Shown: positions 1 through 13,867 of the stretch, one piece after another
How positions within the stretch are numbered: the first letter of the stretch is position 1
Layout: the number at the start of each line of letters is the position of its first letter
DNA from: Bolinopsis microptera
Lineage: Eukaryota; Ctenophora; Tentaculata; Lobata; Bolinopsidae
Direction of reading: 5' to 3'
Assembly: GCF_026151205.1 (NCBI RefSeq)
Contig: NC_087074.1
Span: 5,146,001 to 5,210,000 of the forward strand
DNA length: 64,000 bases
The notes under the pieces: model-generated
Databases searched by the model: none
Told to the model about the DNA's origin: nothing
What the model saw: only the letters and a program-made list of their open reading frames with translations
Translations under genes and position numbers: made by a program

Positions 1-782
1 AATTCACAGCGTAGACAATGAAAAATTAAACTTACAATCGTCTAAGGAAGATTAATTACTATCCTTTATGGAACTGTTCGTCAGGACCCCTCTCTCTCTC
101 TCCCCCCGAACCCAAGACTTGAGGAGCCGGGAGGAATGCTGACCTGACCAGGGACCACGATAAGGGTGCTCCCTCCACATATTACAACATTCACTTCTCA
201 GCCAAACTGCCTCCCCTCACCTCCATGTCATCGGTTTAAGCATTAGCAATCCTATTAAATTAGCAATCTTATTAAACTTGTTAGAGGCCTGTCTGGACAA
301 TGGTCTCCGTCATATCTTATATAAAGACAACACATTCTCCGTGAAAATGACGGGTTTTGTGTGGATGAAACAGGAAATTAAGGTCTTGTTGAGTGTAAAC
401 ACGTACCGTCAATAAATATCAGACCATATGGGATGAGGGAGGTAGAAAAAAGGGCCAGATAATTCTAGAAATATTTATTTATAAAGCAGAACCACTATCA
501 GTTAGCTCTTTAAAAATGTCGACTTTATTAGTTATTGGTTTTAAAGCACTTAATCATTTCCTAAAAGCCTTTCAATAAATTAACACTTTTAACGAAACTT
601 TTATTAACGAAAAAATACACTTTTATACTGTTTTACAATTGATATACAAATTATGCTTAGAATTTTAGCTCTTTGAGTTTATGAAACAAACTCTGACAAT
701 GTAATGCCAAAGGCACCCTTTTAGGACTCGGTCCTAACGATGTCATTCCCTTTAGAAAGAGCACTAGTTTTGCTGGATGTCC
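1..782. other. 5' flank of the T-box gene
   Basis: No coding potential is seen. The stretch is AT-rich with a short CT-rich run near 90-110. It presumably holds the promoter and 5' UTR of the T-box gene, but I see no TATA box or motif cluster that I would defend. Confidence 0.4.
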
Positions 783-3700
783 ATGGTAGCCCTACTCAAC
801 GCTTCAATGGAGGCTTATGATCCCAGCAGGTTATCTACACGTGCCAACGCCTTCTCAGTCGAGTCCCTCGTTAATAGCGAGGAGTTCAACGGCTACACCA
901 CGCAACCAGCAGCTTTCGAAACATGTGAGTAGTCCCCGCAGACACTGCAGCTAGCAGGCGTCCTTTTGTGAAAATATGCACTAGCAGGCGTTCTTTGTGA
1001 ATGTATGTGCTAACAGGCGATCTGTGGCGGATGTATCTGTTAACAGGCGTTATGTGGTGAATTTATCCGCTAGCAGTAACAGGCGTTAACCTGTAAATGC
1101 CGTTGAAACGATCTACATTCGACTGGTCAGAGCGTCAATCAGCTGATTTTAACGTCTGGCCCTGAAGTTCCAAAACCCAAGTCTAGACCAGCTCTCGATG
1201 ACATTAATTGATAGACAAGTTTTTTACGATATAAAGAGTTACGTATAATTTTACAGAAATAAGTATAATTCTACAGAAATCTTTTCAATCACATGATGAA
1301 ACGTGCAACACGTAAAATAATCTAGCCTAGTAGTTAATCACATGATGGAGATGTAAGAGAGCTAACAGTAGGATTTGTTCAGGTGCGGGCCCGGGGACCC
1401 CACGACAGTACCAGGAATATTACTCCCCAGAACAGACCCCCGACCAGCAGCAGCAACAACAACAACAACCCAGCAACCCGACCACAGAGATAAAGCAGGA
1501 ACTTCCAACTCATCCTCTCCTCGCTAACGTATCCATCCACCTCGACGCTAAGGACCTCTGGGACCAGTTCCACATCATTGGGACGGAAATGATCGTGACT
1601 AAAGCGGGAAGGTATGTTTATTGAGGCAATGTTTCAGATAAGTTCGATTTTCTAACCACATCTTATCATCCTGCATTTTGTCATTGTGGTAATATTATTC
1701 ATTTAGGTATAGTCCATTTCACCACAGTCTTGATCCCAGAGATGATAAAAGATGATCTCTCTTCATCACCCATAAAATTTTGCGTCCCATCCAGCGCTAC
1801 AAAAATTAATGTGGATGCGGGAGCTGGGTTACCCCAGTAATCTGTACTGTCTCGATGGATCTATCCTGGAAAGTCTGGTTATTAAAGAAGAAGGGACTGA
1901 TTTAGAACTCAGGGTACGAGTGTTCTGGCAGTCATCGCACTTTTCAGTCATGACATGTGTGCCGGCTCTCTCTAGGATACATGAGATGCGAGGATAATTT
2001 GATTCTGGCTACAGCAAATCAAGATAATTTACAGTAAGCATTGTTTAAGGAGCTCGGAGAGACACTGAATTACGTTTAATTACTTTATCTAAGCGAATAC
2101 CTAAGTCCTCGTGCTATTTTTAGCGGACGAGTGCGCGGTTCCCGGACCACCTTGTTCGGGAGAGAGCGCTGGGCTCTATAATTTGAGGAGCTGGTGAGTC
2201 CACCTCCCATCCCTCTCTAACTCTCCTGCCACTCAGATCTAATTGTCAGGAGGTCTGTTCTGTCACCTGCCGAGCCGTTCCGGCCCACGCGGATCCCGGG
2301 ATTTTTCATTCGGTTTTGTTTTACTCAATTAAGTAGATTTATGGAGTAAACAGGCTGGGAGACAGAGTGTTGACGGAACGGACCCGCTGACAGGTATTAT
2401 TTTTCCACTAATGCACTCTACCATGTGCAGAGAGGACACGTGACACGGTCTCTGAGTCACGTGACCCAGACCGAGCACTGCGTCAGATCCTGGACCAGGG
2501 ATCATGCTCACTTTCTCCTTGGATCCTACGCATCTCGGCACGAGTCGAGCAGATGGGGGTGGAGAGCGCTGAACGTCCTCAGGCCGGCTACCGAGCTTGT
2601 AGAGCTTCCCTGCAATCTTCATGAGATCCTGATAAGGGAGCGGAGGTCGTAGTGGTGAGAGACAGGCCGCTGAAAGCACCAGCTACCACCCAACCTAGCG
2701 CTCAAAATATATTCAAATATGCGTTTAGAAAACGGCAGCACAAAAAACAGAAACGCGAGCTGGTACTGTGTAGAGCAGAGCATCGGGAGAAAGTGAGAAA
2801 GTGAGAGAGAGAGGTGGGAACGAAGTGAGCAGTCTGTCTTATCTCCTATCTGTTATATCGCACTTTTCTGCATGGCCGTTAACACCCAGCCAGGTGGCAC
2901 ACTCCCGATAACAACACTCTGTACTCTACCTCCAGGCGTGAATTTGCATAAAATTATCACCGCCAGCCCATGAAGCCTGGCCACCCTGACTCACACTTTA
3001 CACCTTTTACTTTAAACCTGGTCTGAGTAGGTGAGAGCAGTTAATTGCACTGTGTTCCTTAACCCTCATTAGCAGACTGTATACTCTCTCTGTTAACACA
3101 GTAAGGTACCCCCTCGTTAACGTCATGGCAACCCTGATTTATACATATTATTACATTTTATCTGATAACTTTCTGTTAGATGGAGGTATGTGTTAGCCAT
3201 CGATAGTTTCTGACTGTAGCCGTGCTGTGAAAAGTGATTACGAAACAAGGAGAGAAGAAGGAGTGGATCTGGTTGAGGGAGAGGGGAACTGACTGGTGTT
3301 TCAAAAAATGTTTTCCGGAATAAAATCCACTAAAAAGCCTAACAAATGATCATCTTTTAAGAATAAATAAGTTTTAGAAATATGGAAGCTCCTCAATAGT
3401 TCTATTGAAATGCTTCAAAATATACCCAAATAGCTGAAACGAATGAAAGATGTCCTAGGACAACAGTATTTCGCAAAAAAACTAATTACCTCGCCGTCAA
3501 ACCCACGCTTCAAAAACTTAATAGTTTTCACTTTAAAGGGAAAATAAACCCTGCCTCACATATTTTTTGATGGTATTTTATCCAAATTCCTGAGTTGTAC
3601 CACGACAAAAACACTGCAGCACGTGTTTCTTGTCCGAACTAAGGATTCGTCGTAATACGAGTTCATAGTAACGGGAACTTTGTTTCAGGAGAATGTTCCC

Positions 3701-6700
3701 TACGATAAAAGTATCCGTGTTTGGATTGGACCCTCACACCAAATATCATATGCTAATGGATATAGCTCCTCTAGATGACAAGCGTTACAAATACGCTTAT
3801 CACAGGTATGTCCTACTAAATACTAATAACTATTGATATTATATATAAAGTAATAAGGATAAGTTCATTAAAAACTGTTTTTTATTTTAATATCCCCAAA
3901 ACGGGAAATAATCCAACAGCAACTTTCATAATAACCAAAATTTTGTTGCATGAACAAGTAACTTTAGTCCTAATTGACAAAGTAATGAATAATGCATGAC
4001 TCTATTTTTCACGACAGACTAGCATATCATAGACTCTCGAACGAGCGCTACCTACGGTAGGTCTTGTGCAGGCAACAATTATTTATAAAGGAGTAGCCAG
4101 CTGCTGTTTATATACGGTCTTCGCTGTAGTTCGTTCCATAACTGCTGAATAAAGATGTTTATATGGTTGTCGCTGAAACAGATTTTATATCGGGTAATTG
4201 CTGAGACACATTTTTTGTCAGGTAACCATAGTAACTGGATTGTAACCATGAAATAGGCTTTTCATTTTTCTTCATTTTCCACATTCTTAGAATTAACAAA
4301 ATTACTAAGATAGGGGTTCTTTAGTACTGTTAGAATTGAGTCAGTCGATAAATTGACCCTCTGATTGCTAAATTTAACGAGGTCAGGAATTTGATTACGT
4401 TGGCTCATAAAAACTTGATATCAAAGTATTTGATCATCGTATCAAATTGTCAATAAAGTGATGATAATTGAATTATATTAATAAGAATCTCAAAATTGGA
4501 TTACTGGTTTGACGCAATTTGTAATACATGCAACATTCAGAGAATTCTTATCGACAACTAGATTAACAAATTTCATTATTATGTAAGTTATTCGCCGTCC
4601 AGGTTTTAAAAGACCGTAAAATGTTTGTAGAAAGTAATAAAGTGAGGGACGGAGATTTAAACGGGGTGCCAAGCCGTAAACCACTGCTCCCTTTTGCTCT
4701 GCGTGCGGGTTGTTGACAGCGGGAACTGAGCGAGCTGACAGAGTGTCGTATTGTCACGGTAACTGACCAGTTCCGTATCCCCAGATACAACCAAACTCTT
4801 ATCACGTAGTTCCAGAGCTGTTTTAAAGTTAAGTTTAAACTCACCCTCGCCTGTTTTAAGTCATTTGACCTGGAGAAATTGAAAAGAAACATGGACGGAT
4901 AGTAACCTTGTTGACAGCTTTGTAGAGAATGACTCGACCTATGAATCGAGGTATGAAAATATTTAAGCCGGACTTTTAAGTGTTAAAGTTTTTAAGCCGG
5001 TTTCCTGAACTCGTACAAGGGACCCTGGCAGACATTTTCCCAGTATTTAGATAACATTGACTGAGCGGAATACACCAGGCTCGATGCAGAACCCATAAGA
5101 GCGAGAGGTGAAGGCACTGGAGAGTCCTGTTACCGACGCTATGATACCCTACAAAGCTGCCAGGCCAGGATTCGCTTGAGCTCCCTTACGTCTGGCCACT
5201 GCTTTTAAACTCCCTTCAGAAACCTGTCTCCCCGCGCTCTCATTCCTCATGTTTTAAGTTCTCTGTTTCCCATTGCCCTTCTAGCTACTCTGGAGAAGCA
5301 GTACAAGTTACACCAAACCTTTGCCTCTCGTACTTGTAAAATTAGGCGCTCAGCTACTTTTCTTATTCTCGGTCTGAACACTGCACTAAGTAATAAATGC
5401 TAAAATGGGAACTCTAATTTGTATCATCAGGTCCATGAACAAAGCACTGGTGTGTTATAGCATGATTACAAAGCTTGTTAAGTAAAAGATGCTCTTTTGA
5501 AGAAAGTTTTGATCTAACTTCCACACTTCCTCTGATAAACAAGTTCTTTGTGGTTCCGCCCTTGTCAATGCAGAGTCTTACAAGTGAAGCTTCCAACTTT
5601 GGATCAGATCATCTAGAACTGGAAACTTTCCGGTAATCGAATGTTCAAAAGTTAATGACCGTATGTTTTTAGAAGCAGATTTCCGATATTCCTTTTCAAA
5701 CAGCAGACATCCAACTTATATCCAACACCTGTAGGTGGGCGTCAAATAACAATAAAAATGTTTGATTTCTAAGGATTGTCCGTACCGATTCCATTCTTCA
5801 AGTCCATGAAGCCTGGAGAAAGTGTACTGGATAAAGAAAGTCTAGTAACCATGAACTGCCACATAATTGGGTTATACTGTTACTGACTTGCTCAGAACCA
5901 CTCAGCCATGTCAAGCAACTTCAGTACCAATTCGATAGTATTAATACTAGTATCCGTTCCAATTATTAATGCATATATAATCCGGAGGAGGGTGGCCGCG
6001 GTTCCCTTTTGAGCTGGTGGCATCAACCAGGAAGCTCTTCTAACGAAATTATCCAAATCCTCACCTCATCCAATAGAGGTGACAGAGTGTAATTCATAGA
6101 ATTGTTATCCGAAAATCGGAAAATGCTTGTGTAGTGTCAACGTCTTTCAGTCAAAACTCCTTTTAATGCAATCAGCTTAATTAGTGTGTAATAGCCGGAG
6201 TGCCAAGTGAAATGTAATCAGCCAAAAATCCGAAATCGAATCAACGATTAGAATTGGTGGCCAGATTGATTATCATTATTAAAAAAGCATCAACATTTTA
6301 AAGTTCTGTTTAGCGAATTTTTCACACATTCTGATAGGAAGCTTGGTGTTAGGTTGGTGGTCAGAAGTGGAGCTATAACAGCAATACTGGAGATGTAGCA
6401 CGTTTGATTTTAACTTTAGGCTGCCCAATAGATATGCTTAACGGAATTAGGAGTCTGGCACATCTTGCTGAAAGATAACACAGGTCTTGTTCTATGTCCT
6501 CTTTGGATGAAGTACAAAGCTTCACATTTGCTTTTCCACGCTGCTCGCTGCTTTAAACTACACTATTTTTCAAATTAGACTTAATTTCTTTGGTAAAAAC
6601 TGTGAAGCTACGAAAGTTCAAAGCTGTTCTCACATCTTCCGAACTTAGAAACCCTAAACCTGTTCGTCCTACCACCGATCTGCTGTCTATACTCGAGCTT

Positions 6701-9700
6701 AAACTTACCAAGAAAAGTAGTGGCGTTTTAAAAGCTCCTGGAGATTTAGTAAGGCTGCCTCTGTCGATCTAGCTGAATACTGCTACAAGTCTGACCAACA
6801 GTCAGTCCACTAAACCTTGACACCAAATCTCTAGCACATTCTGTGACATTCCGATTGCGTAAGACTGTCTCAAATAATTAGAATTGCTTTAAAACTATCG
6901 TGGATAATTTCAACTGCTGTGAAATGAGAAGCTATAGATTTGACTATTTTCAGTTCGAGATGGACAGTGGCAGGGAAGGGAGATCCCCCGGTACCAGGGA
7001 GAAACTACGTTCACCCGGACTCCCCTGCTTCCGGAGCTCACTGGATGAAGCAGACTGTTAGCTTCGACAAGGTCAAACTAACCAACAACGACATGGATAA
7101 AAACGGACATGTGAGTCACCCTTTTGTGAGTCAACCCGATTCACAGTTTTGATTTTGAGTTATTGCGATAATTTTTGAACTGCTTTTCACCTTTATAAAA
7201 CTAAAAGTCTCATTCCGATCTATATCTATAAAAAAATCTATAAACGAAGTATGGTCTATGTTTAACTAACCTTTATCAATCACAGATAGTCCTAAACTCG
7301 ATGCACCGCTACCAACCCCGCATTCACATCATGGTAGCCCAAGGACAACACAAACCCACATCTATCAACGACGGGCCCGTGAAGACGTTTGTGTTTGAGG
7401 AGACTCAGTTTACAGCAGTGACAGCTTATCAGAACCAGCAGATAACTAGACTCAAGATCGAGAGCAATCCTTTCGCTAAGGGATTCAGGGACGCTCGAAT
7501 GCAGCATAGGTGAGTGTTGAAGGAGTAAAGAGATAGCTTTATTAAAGAATAAGCATAATTAGTATTAGTGATTACGTTCAAATTGTTATAGCGAATATAA
7601 AGTTTAATATAAAACCACCTTAATGTTGGAGTGGGAATTGGAATAGATTTGTTCAACGCATGAAGCAATTTAGCCAACAAATTTGCCATATTGGTACTGA
7701 AGGATTTGAGCCTAGATCTTTCACAGGAGCATGCTGATGTGGGAGAGCGCAGACCTTTCGGATTGTGCACCCACCCTTGCTACCTGGCCTCTTATTAAGT
7801 TCGTACATTAAGTTTTAAGTAATTGATAACACCATTTTTGGCATTCCAATTCCCACTGTGTACAAAATTAGCCACTAAAAAGGAATAATAATCTGATTAA
7901 ACCTTTTCTTTAGACAATCTTTAAAATACAAAAAACTCATTGTTTGGATTTTTTCTTGTATTGCATGTTGCTGTAATATAGGTATTATCTTATTATCTAG
8001 AAACTACTATCACTGTATGAAGAGGGACCATGCGATCGTGCGGGTGCTGCATTCAGTGGTCCTGAGCCAATATCTGGATATGTAATTTACTGTATAAACG
8101 TGAACCTAGTTTTGAATACAACGTTTCGGAAACGTCTGCAACACTCGAGATGCTAAAAAAACGTCGGTTGTTAAGTCTAGACTATAGACTCTAGACTATA
8201 GTATTAGTTATGGTGTAGAAGTCTTGGTGCAAGTAAGGCCTTTGTTCATTACTCCAGCTCCTCTAGTAAGCTCATGTATACCCAATGGGCTGGTGCACTA
8301 TGCACATGTTGGAGAGGACTTTAAGTCCTTAACACACGATTGGGAACCCTAAAAAAGGAAGTGTAAAGTCCCTGTCAGGTATTACAAGGTGGCTGAGAGC
8401 GTGTCTATTAGATCAGCACAAGGTACTGGGTGTAATTAGTTGAGAAGACATAGTTTAACTGAGTTCGTCTGCTGCTACCCTTCTCTCAAACGTGCGGCCC
8501 CTACCCCCACAAAAGAAAGACATTTTCCTTCCCCGCCAGCACCGCCATCTCCTTTGAGAAATTAGGTGCGACTATTGCTTGCGTTGTTGCAGCATATTCG
8601 CTACAATAGGGCTCCTCGACACCTTTACACTGTTCAACGGTAAACACCCAATTGAGAAGACACCGGAATAGGGTTCAAATTCTAAAGCGTTAATCCGTGA
8701 AGCTAAACCTGCTGTCTCCAGCTCAACAAACCTTAAGCCTTGTCTGTAGGGGAGAAAAGTAAATAATTACAAGTAACTTAAAATAATAAGAGAAAGATAT
8801 ATCCATTATGTTTGATAAATATACTGTTAGCAGGAACTCGAATCCAGTTCTGTGCAGAGAGGAAATGAACCTGCTCCTACAGTCGTACGGTGAGAATCAG
8901 GCCTGTTCCAGAGTCACTACTAATCCTTACTCCCACGCTCTCACTTCAACTAGTAAGTTTTGCTTTCCTCCCTCCAAACTGTCTTAATATGTTTAGAAAC
9001 TTATCGTCTGAAATCGAACCATTTTAATCTTTCACTAAAACTTGATTAGGCTTTACCCGCTGAATTACTTCCGTTCTTATCCTTACATTAAAATTTAGTG
9101 AACAAAACTGATTGAACATCGTATATTCGTGAATTAAATCTTAATCTAATGATCTCTGTGGTGAAAGGAGCGTTTAAAATAGAAGATTTTAATATGAATG
9201 AGAACTGTAAAGATCCTCTCCCCTTTCAGCGAGTACAGGTGGACTCTTGCGGTACCCTAGTGATCTGATAAATAGTGCCGGATACTTCCACTCTCCTTTA
9301 ACACCCTCCTTCCCTCACTCCTCCTTTCCTCAGGTTAGCATCTTTTTCACGGTCACATACCTCATTTCCACTGCCACATACTGTGTTTTAGTTATTGATA
9401 TTATCAGAAATGATCCCAATCAAGATGCTAACTAATCTCCCTGTTCAGATAATTACGTCGGAGAGTGCAGAGTCACCACCAGCCCCTGCAGTCACCCCCT
9501 TCCCTTACGATCCTAACTACCCTTCTGTCTATCCGGTGAGTCAGATTGTTCTAACTGGGAATTTTGAGTTGATTTAAGTGTTGTGCTGTAGTGCAGCTGA
9601 GACTGTAGATTTAAATAGTGCTGTGTTACATCTTCTTGAGGGAGATCTTGTTAGTCGCTTTAAAAGAATCTGCTTTCTAGAATAGCGAGGAATCGTTTTT

Positions 9701-12143
9701 CTAAAGAGGACTCTATTTAAGATAGCTTCTCTCAAAAAAGGCTTTTTATAGGTTAGAGTAGTTTCTGATTCTCCATAAAATGATAAGGAAACGTTCGCGT
9801 TTTGAGTCTAAACTTAAAGATACTTATAATCCCCGAGGAAGATATTGTATCTGAAACATTTTGACCATTAGCTGAGAAACCTTCTTTTCAAAGTGTTTTC
9901 TTTAAGCGTAATTGTAACGTTCAGAAGCAGCTCCTTATCATTTAGTTGATTTTCCTTTGAAGATTAAGATCCTCACTAGTTCTAAAGAAGTTACGATGGA
10001 TACTTATTTACAGTTGATACATGGTTTCAGGCTCAGTCATAATACCGGCATTTGAAGCAAAGATGAATACTAGAAATATTTACGAAATTATAAATATTTC
10101 GTTACGTTCTCTATTTTGACAACTGTTGGTGTAGAGGAAAACGAGAAAATGTACGAGTGTATATAAGTTCTTCTGCGGAAGTTTCATCTTCCTTTTACTT
10201 GACAAGAGTGTGCGTTGTGTTTCATAGTATTCAGCATTTGCAGAGGTGACTTTTTTAATGTGCTAAAAGATGGAATTGCCTGAAATATTATGCGAGCCGT
10301 CGGCTTAGTTTTTCTCCAAAATTGGTGATACAAAAAGTTTCCTTTATCATAATTTTACAAGGCAAGATGCAATTAAATAAAATGCAGTTGTCGACAAGGG
10401 AGTTTCAGCAAAGATATACTCTGACATAATTAGTTGAATCTAACTGTGATATGAGTTGATATGAGCGCGTTTCGGCACCACAAATGCCAGCGTAATCAGG
10501 TTCGGCACGTGCAGAAGAGTATCAACTCAGCTCGGAGAGTTGGGAGAATTAGCTGGCAAATTGCAGCAGTGATTGCGTCGCCAGTCTTATCAAACTGAGC
10601 GACTAAGTTCTGGGCTCCAAGCAAATCAGCAAATGACATGTCGTGTTGAGACTGCTCATTGTAGGGTTGATTAGTGCACGTGCAGAGAGCTGGTAAAAGT
10701 GCACACGTGCAGTTGTACCGGACATGTAAAAACTCTCTGCCACCATTGCCAGCCTTCCTGACCACACTTATAACTACCACCACTTTCTACTTTTATTTAT
10801 GGATGAAATTAGGAGAAGCAAGTTGGCTGCCATGTCGGAGTGAGACAGCTAGTATATGCAGCTGGTGATGTGTTATCGCGTATACAGACAGCTCCCGACT
10901 GACATGCAGCCCAATTATTAACTTTAGAGAGAGGGCTCTGCTGAGTCCAGGGTAATTGCTGTGTGTTAGTGGTCTAATCGACAATGTGTGCTGCTGTCCC
11001 CCAGGATTGTTATCAACTGTCACCTGCCAGAGCTTATAGGGTGTCTTCTGATATCATGCACATGTTTCATACCATACTATTCCCGATAACAAAAGGGAGA
11101 TTTAAACTATGTTATCTTATAGTCCTGTCAGGGGTCGTGTATCTTAATCTAGCAGGTCTCGTAGGTCCACCGAGTGGGGCCTTTATCTTTAAAATGTCTA
11201 AAACTGACCGAGACTATTTAGTAATCTAGTGCATGAAGTGGGAAAGGAGGTTCCAATTTTTGACGGTGGACATTGGACTCTCGTCAGTGGTGATAATCGC
11301 TTAAAATTAAGTCTGTTACATTAAGTAATTGTTATCAGGGATATCTATATTGTATAGTTTCATCAGGCTAGACTCGCAATTCCAAAGAAATGAAGTAGGA
11401 TATTAGATAGGGGGTCGCCATTATTATTATTTACATGAGATAGATAGTGTCTCAAACTCTCAAAGAAATAAAACACTCGATATAAGTTGCTAAGTGCCAA
11501 TAAGATTTCCTTTTCTATTTCCACAATGACGCCATACCAGGCCATTTTTATGGTCATCTGCTTAGACATGTTTTCTTTGTGTTTTGCAAAGTTACAACAC
11601 ATAACTTTATCTTCGATTGTCGGCTATGATTTTACTTTCGCCCTACTATTAGTAGTAGTAGCCCGACCGGGACACCTTTCTGACTGAACTAATTCGGACC
11701 ATTGACTTACAGGCCAGCGTTAAAAGCCCATTGATTAGCGTAAAGTCACAAAGGCACTTCACACGTCTTTGTGCTTTTGTAGTTGAATTATTACAATAAT
11801 TACTTAATTAAAGATTTACATAAACTTCTGATGGGTCGTGTAGTTACTTTTGCAAATTTTAGCACCTTCGTGGACTCCCCATTGGCCGTTTATGCAAGAA
11901 ATCTATTTTGACTCGTGGGTTACTAACTGGGAACCTCACTGTTTTATAAACAGCGTACTTGTAACAACATGTTTTATATCTGGATTATAACAGCAACCAT
12001 TTCAGGCTCCCTCGTCCCCGTATTTCGTGCAGACACCCGCTATGTCGGAGTCATCCAGTGGGGCTGCACATTCAAGTAGCGACACTCAGCAAAGACCCGA
12101 GTATTCTCTAATGTTCCAGTATCCTGGCAACGGCGGACAATGA
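783..12143 (+). CDS. T-box transcription factor, Tbx1/15/20 subfamily, nine exons
   Basis: Exons read directly from GT-AG junctions: 783-924, 1383-1611, 3689-3805, 6954-7110, 7286-7509, 8834-8952, 9230-9333, 9449-9535, 12006-12143 (TGA). All phases agree and the product is 438 residues. The T-box runs from about residue 100 to 285. It starts with the LW..F...[11 protein letters not shown] block in exon 2, then RMFPTIKV (exon 3), [16 protein letters not shown] and [11 protein letters not shown] (exon 4), and [26 protein letters not shown] and [10 protein letters not shown] (exon 5). These are DNA-contacting or core motifs of the family. The KTFVFEET and MHRYQPR blocks resemble Tbx1/10. The N-terminal [11 protein letters not shown] is an eh1-like repressor motif resembling the Tbx20 N-terminus. 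A poly-Q run lies in exon 2, and the C-terminal part is Ser/Pro/Tyr-rich. The role is inferred: a sequence-specific nuclear regulator of development. The start is the first ATG of the exon, preceding the eh1-like motif; a second in-frame ATG lies at codon 9. Orthology within Tbx1, 15 and 20 is unresolved. Confidence 0.93.
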
Positions 12144-12304
12144 GGTCCCCGCGCCTGCAGCTCCACGTGCAGGCGCGCGCGATACGTACTGCTATATACG
12201 TGGGATACTATGTAACTCTCAACTGGAAGTTGTTCTTTAGGGAAATGATCACCATGCGCACCTTTAGCCTGGGTGTTTTGGGCTTAAAAATTATGAGGCA
12301 GAAT

Positions 12305-12364
12305 CACGTGATGTAGTGTCACACACGTGACGTCACACTTCGTGGCCTGACGTCATATCACGTG
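12305..12364. promoter_or_regulatory. Cluster of CACGTG and TGACGTCA motifs
   Basis: Within 60 bases there are three CACGTG palindromes (12305-12310, 12324-12329, 12359-12364) and two perfect TGACGTCA palindromes (12328-12335, 12348-12355). By established knowledge these are bHLH-Zip (USF/MITF type) and CREB/ATF sites. The cluster lies about 160 bases downstream of the T-box stop codon. It may be an enhancer or 3' element; its function is inferred only from motif density. Confidence 0.5.
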
Positions 12365-12500
12365 ACAACAAGCTAAAGATGTTACAGAAAGTGAGATATA
12401 AGTGGGTAGAAGTCTCAGTGAAGCTCCATGACTTCCAGAGCTGTTCATATGGGCATACAAGTCGTGAGATTGAACCCACGGTAACCAGAACTTATAAACT

Positions 12501-12514
12501 GTAACCATAGCAAC
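12501..12514. promoter_or_regulatory. RFX X-box-like palindrome
   Basis: GTAACCATAGCAAC matches the RFX X-box form GTNRCC-N2-RGYAAC exactly. A partial second site (GTAACCATGG) follows at 12522. It lies in the intergenic space between the convergent T-box and acetate kinase genes. Binding is inferred from the motif alone. Confidence 0.45.
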
Positions 12515-13867
12515 CGCCATGGTAACCATGGTACAAGAACTCGAGAACCAGAGCGTAGAAGTGTGAGGATGTTATTTAAACTTTTTTATTCTTAATTATT
12601 TACAAATGGTCGGTTCTAACTTATATTTCAATTGTATAGTAGCGCTAAATCGAATATTGTTTTTTTGAATACTCAAGCTGCTCCTGCTACAATCTCTGAG
12701 TCAGTCTGACAATCAATGATATTTTCTCTTTGTGATTATCATCAAAATTGATTAGAATTTCTCGCAGATGTCGGTAATGATATTGATATATTTATCTCTT
12801 CTTTAAAACTGCTTTGTAGATTTATTGATATTAACTTTATTTTATTATTTAAGTATTTTAATACAAATTTCAGTGTGTTGAAATAATTTTTACCGATTTA
12901 TTTTCTGTAAATAATTTTTATCTCATCAACCGAAAAACTGTCAAATTTAATTTTAGCCCCTCAAAACAAACACTCCGCATACAACAGGGTGCCCCAAAAG
13001 TCTTTCTTAAGAAAAAAAAAAGATTATGGTCGCGGAGTACTAATGACGTGTTGTTCATGTCAAGTTTAAGTCTGGAGTAAGAAGCTGCTAAATGATGATT
13101 AGGTCTCATTATTACCGGGAGGTCATGTAGTAAAGACAGGATCTGCAGATTATAACGAGGTGGTGACACTAGATTTAATACACTGCCCCCCTGACCAAAC
13201 AAGACTCCTCAATGTCATTGTGAGATTGTTATAGTAGGGAGATTATTTTAATGGGGCTGAAGATCTGCCTCCATTTTCACGGCGGATACGGAGTACCCAG
13301 GTGTGGTTTAACCAGCATGGTCCGTCTACAGTCCACCACCTGATCCTTCAGCCCCGTACTACTGCAGTCAGCCCCTTCAAATTACTTAATTCTACCGGAA
13401 ATATTGTAACAGTTAAATACGGAAAGTACGGTTTAAGGTCCGGAAATGAGATCATGATCTTAAAAGGGGATGTGTGCCAATAAGGGGGTTATCTGAGTTA
13501 TAATTCCAGTATGAGGTGTAATGGGTTGCGGTGTTGTATTACCGAAAGCAGTGTTAATTCAATTATAAGCCGTGTTTATAATGGTGTATAACTAAAAATA
13601 TCAATAAAAATCAGTAACAACATAAATAAATGTCCACTATAATCTCTGATAAACCTAAAACCTTTAAAAAATCAATATCTTGATTAAACTTGTCTCACAA
13701 ACAGTACAAAAATTAAAACGAACTTAAATCTCTCATCTGAAACCGTAGAAAATAAAATAAACGTCCATATTAAATCAGATATAAGGGTCATACAAAAACT
13801 CATACCCTAAACAAATTAATAATAATCTAGAGTTAAAAATAAATTTCACAGTAAACAAAGTTCTAAA
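12515..13867. other. Convergent intergenic region
   Basis: No gene is visible. A fragment at 12985-13010 (GGGTGCCCCAAAAGTC) looks like a Tc1/mariner-type terminal repeat followed by poly-A, but no partner end or transposase was found. AT-rich 3' flanking sequence of the acetate kinase gene occupies 13560-13867. Confidence 0.4.

Noticed and set aside
2329-2679. Overlapping open frames of 75 and 116 codons inside intron 2 of the T-box gene
   Set aside because: No recognisable homology and no clear splice borders; the T-box gene is complete without them.
12980-13015. Tc1/mariner element from GGGTGCCCCAAAAGTC
   Set aside because: Only one terminal-like sequence, no partner end, TA duplication or transposase.
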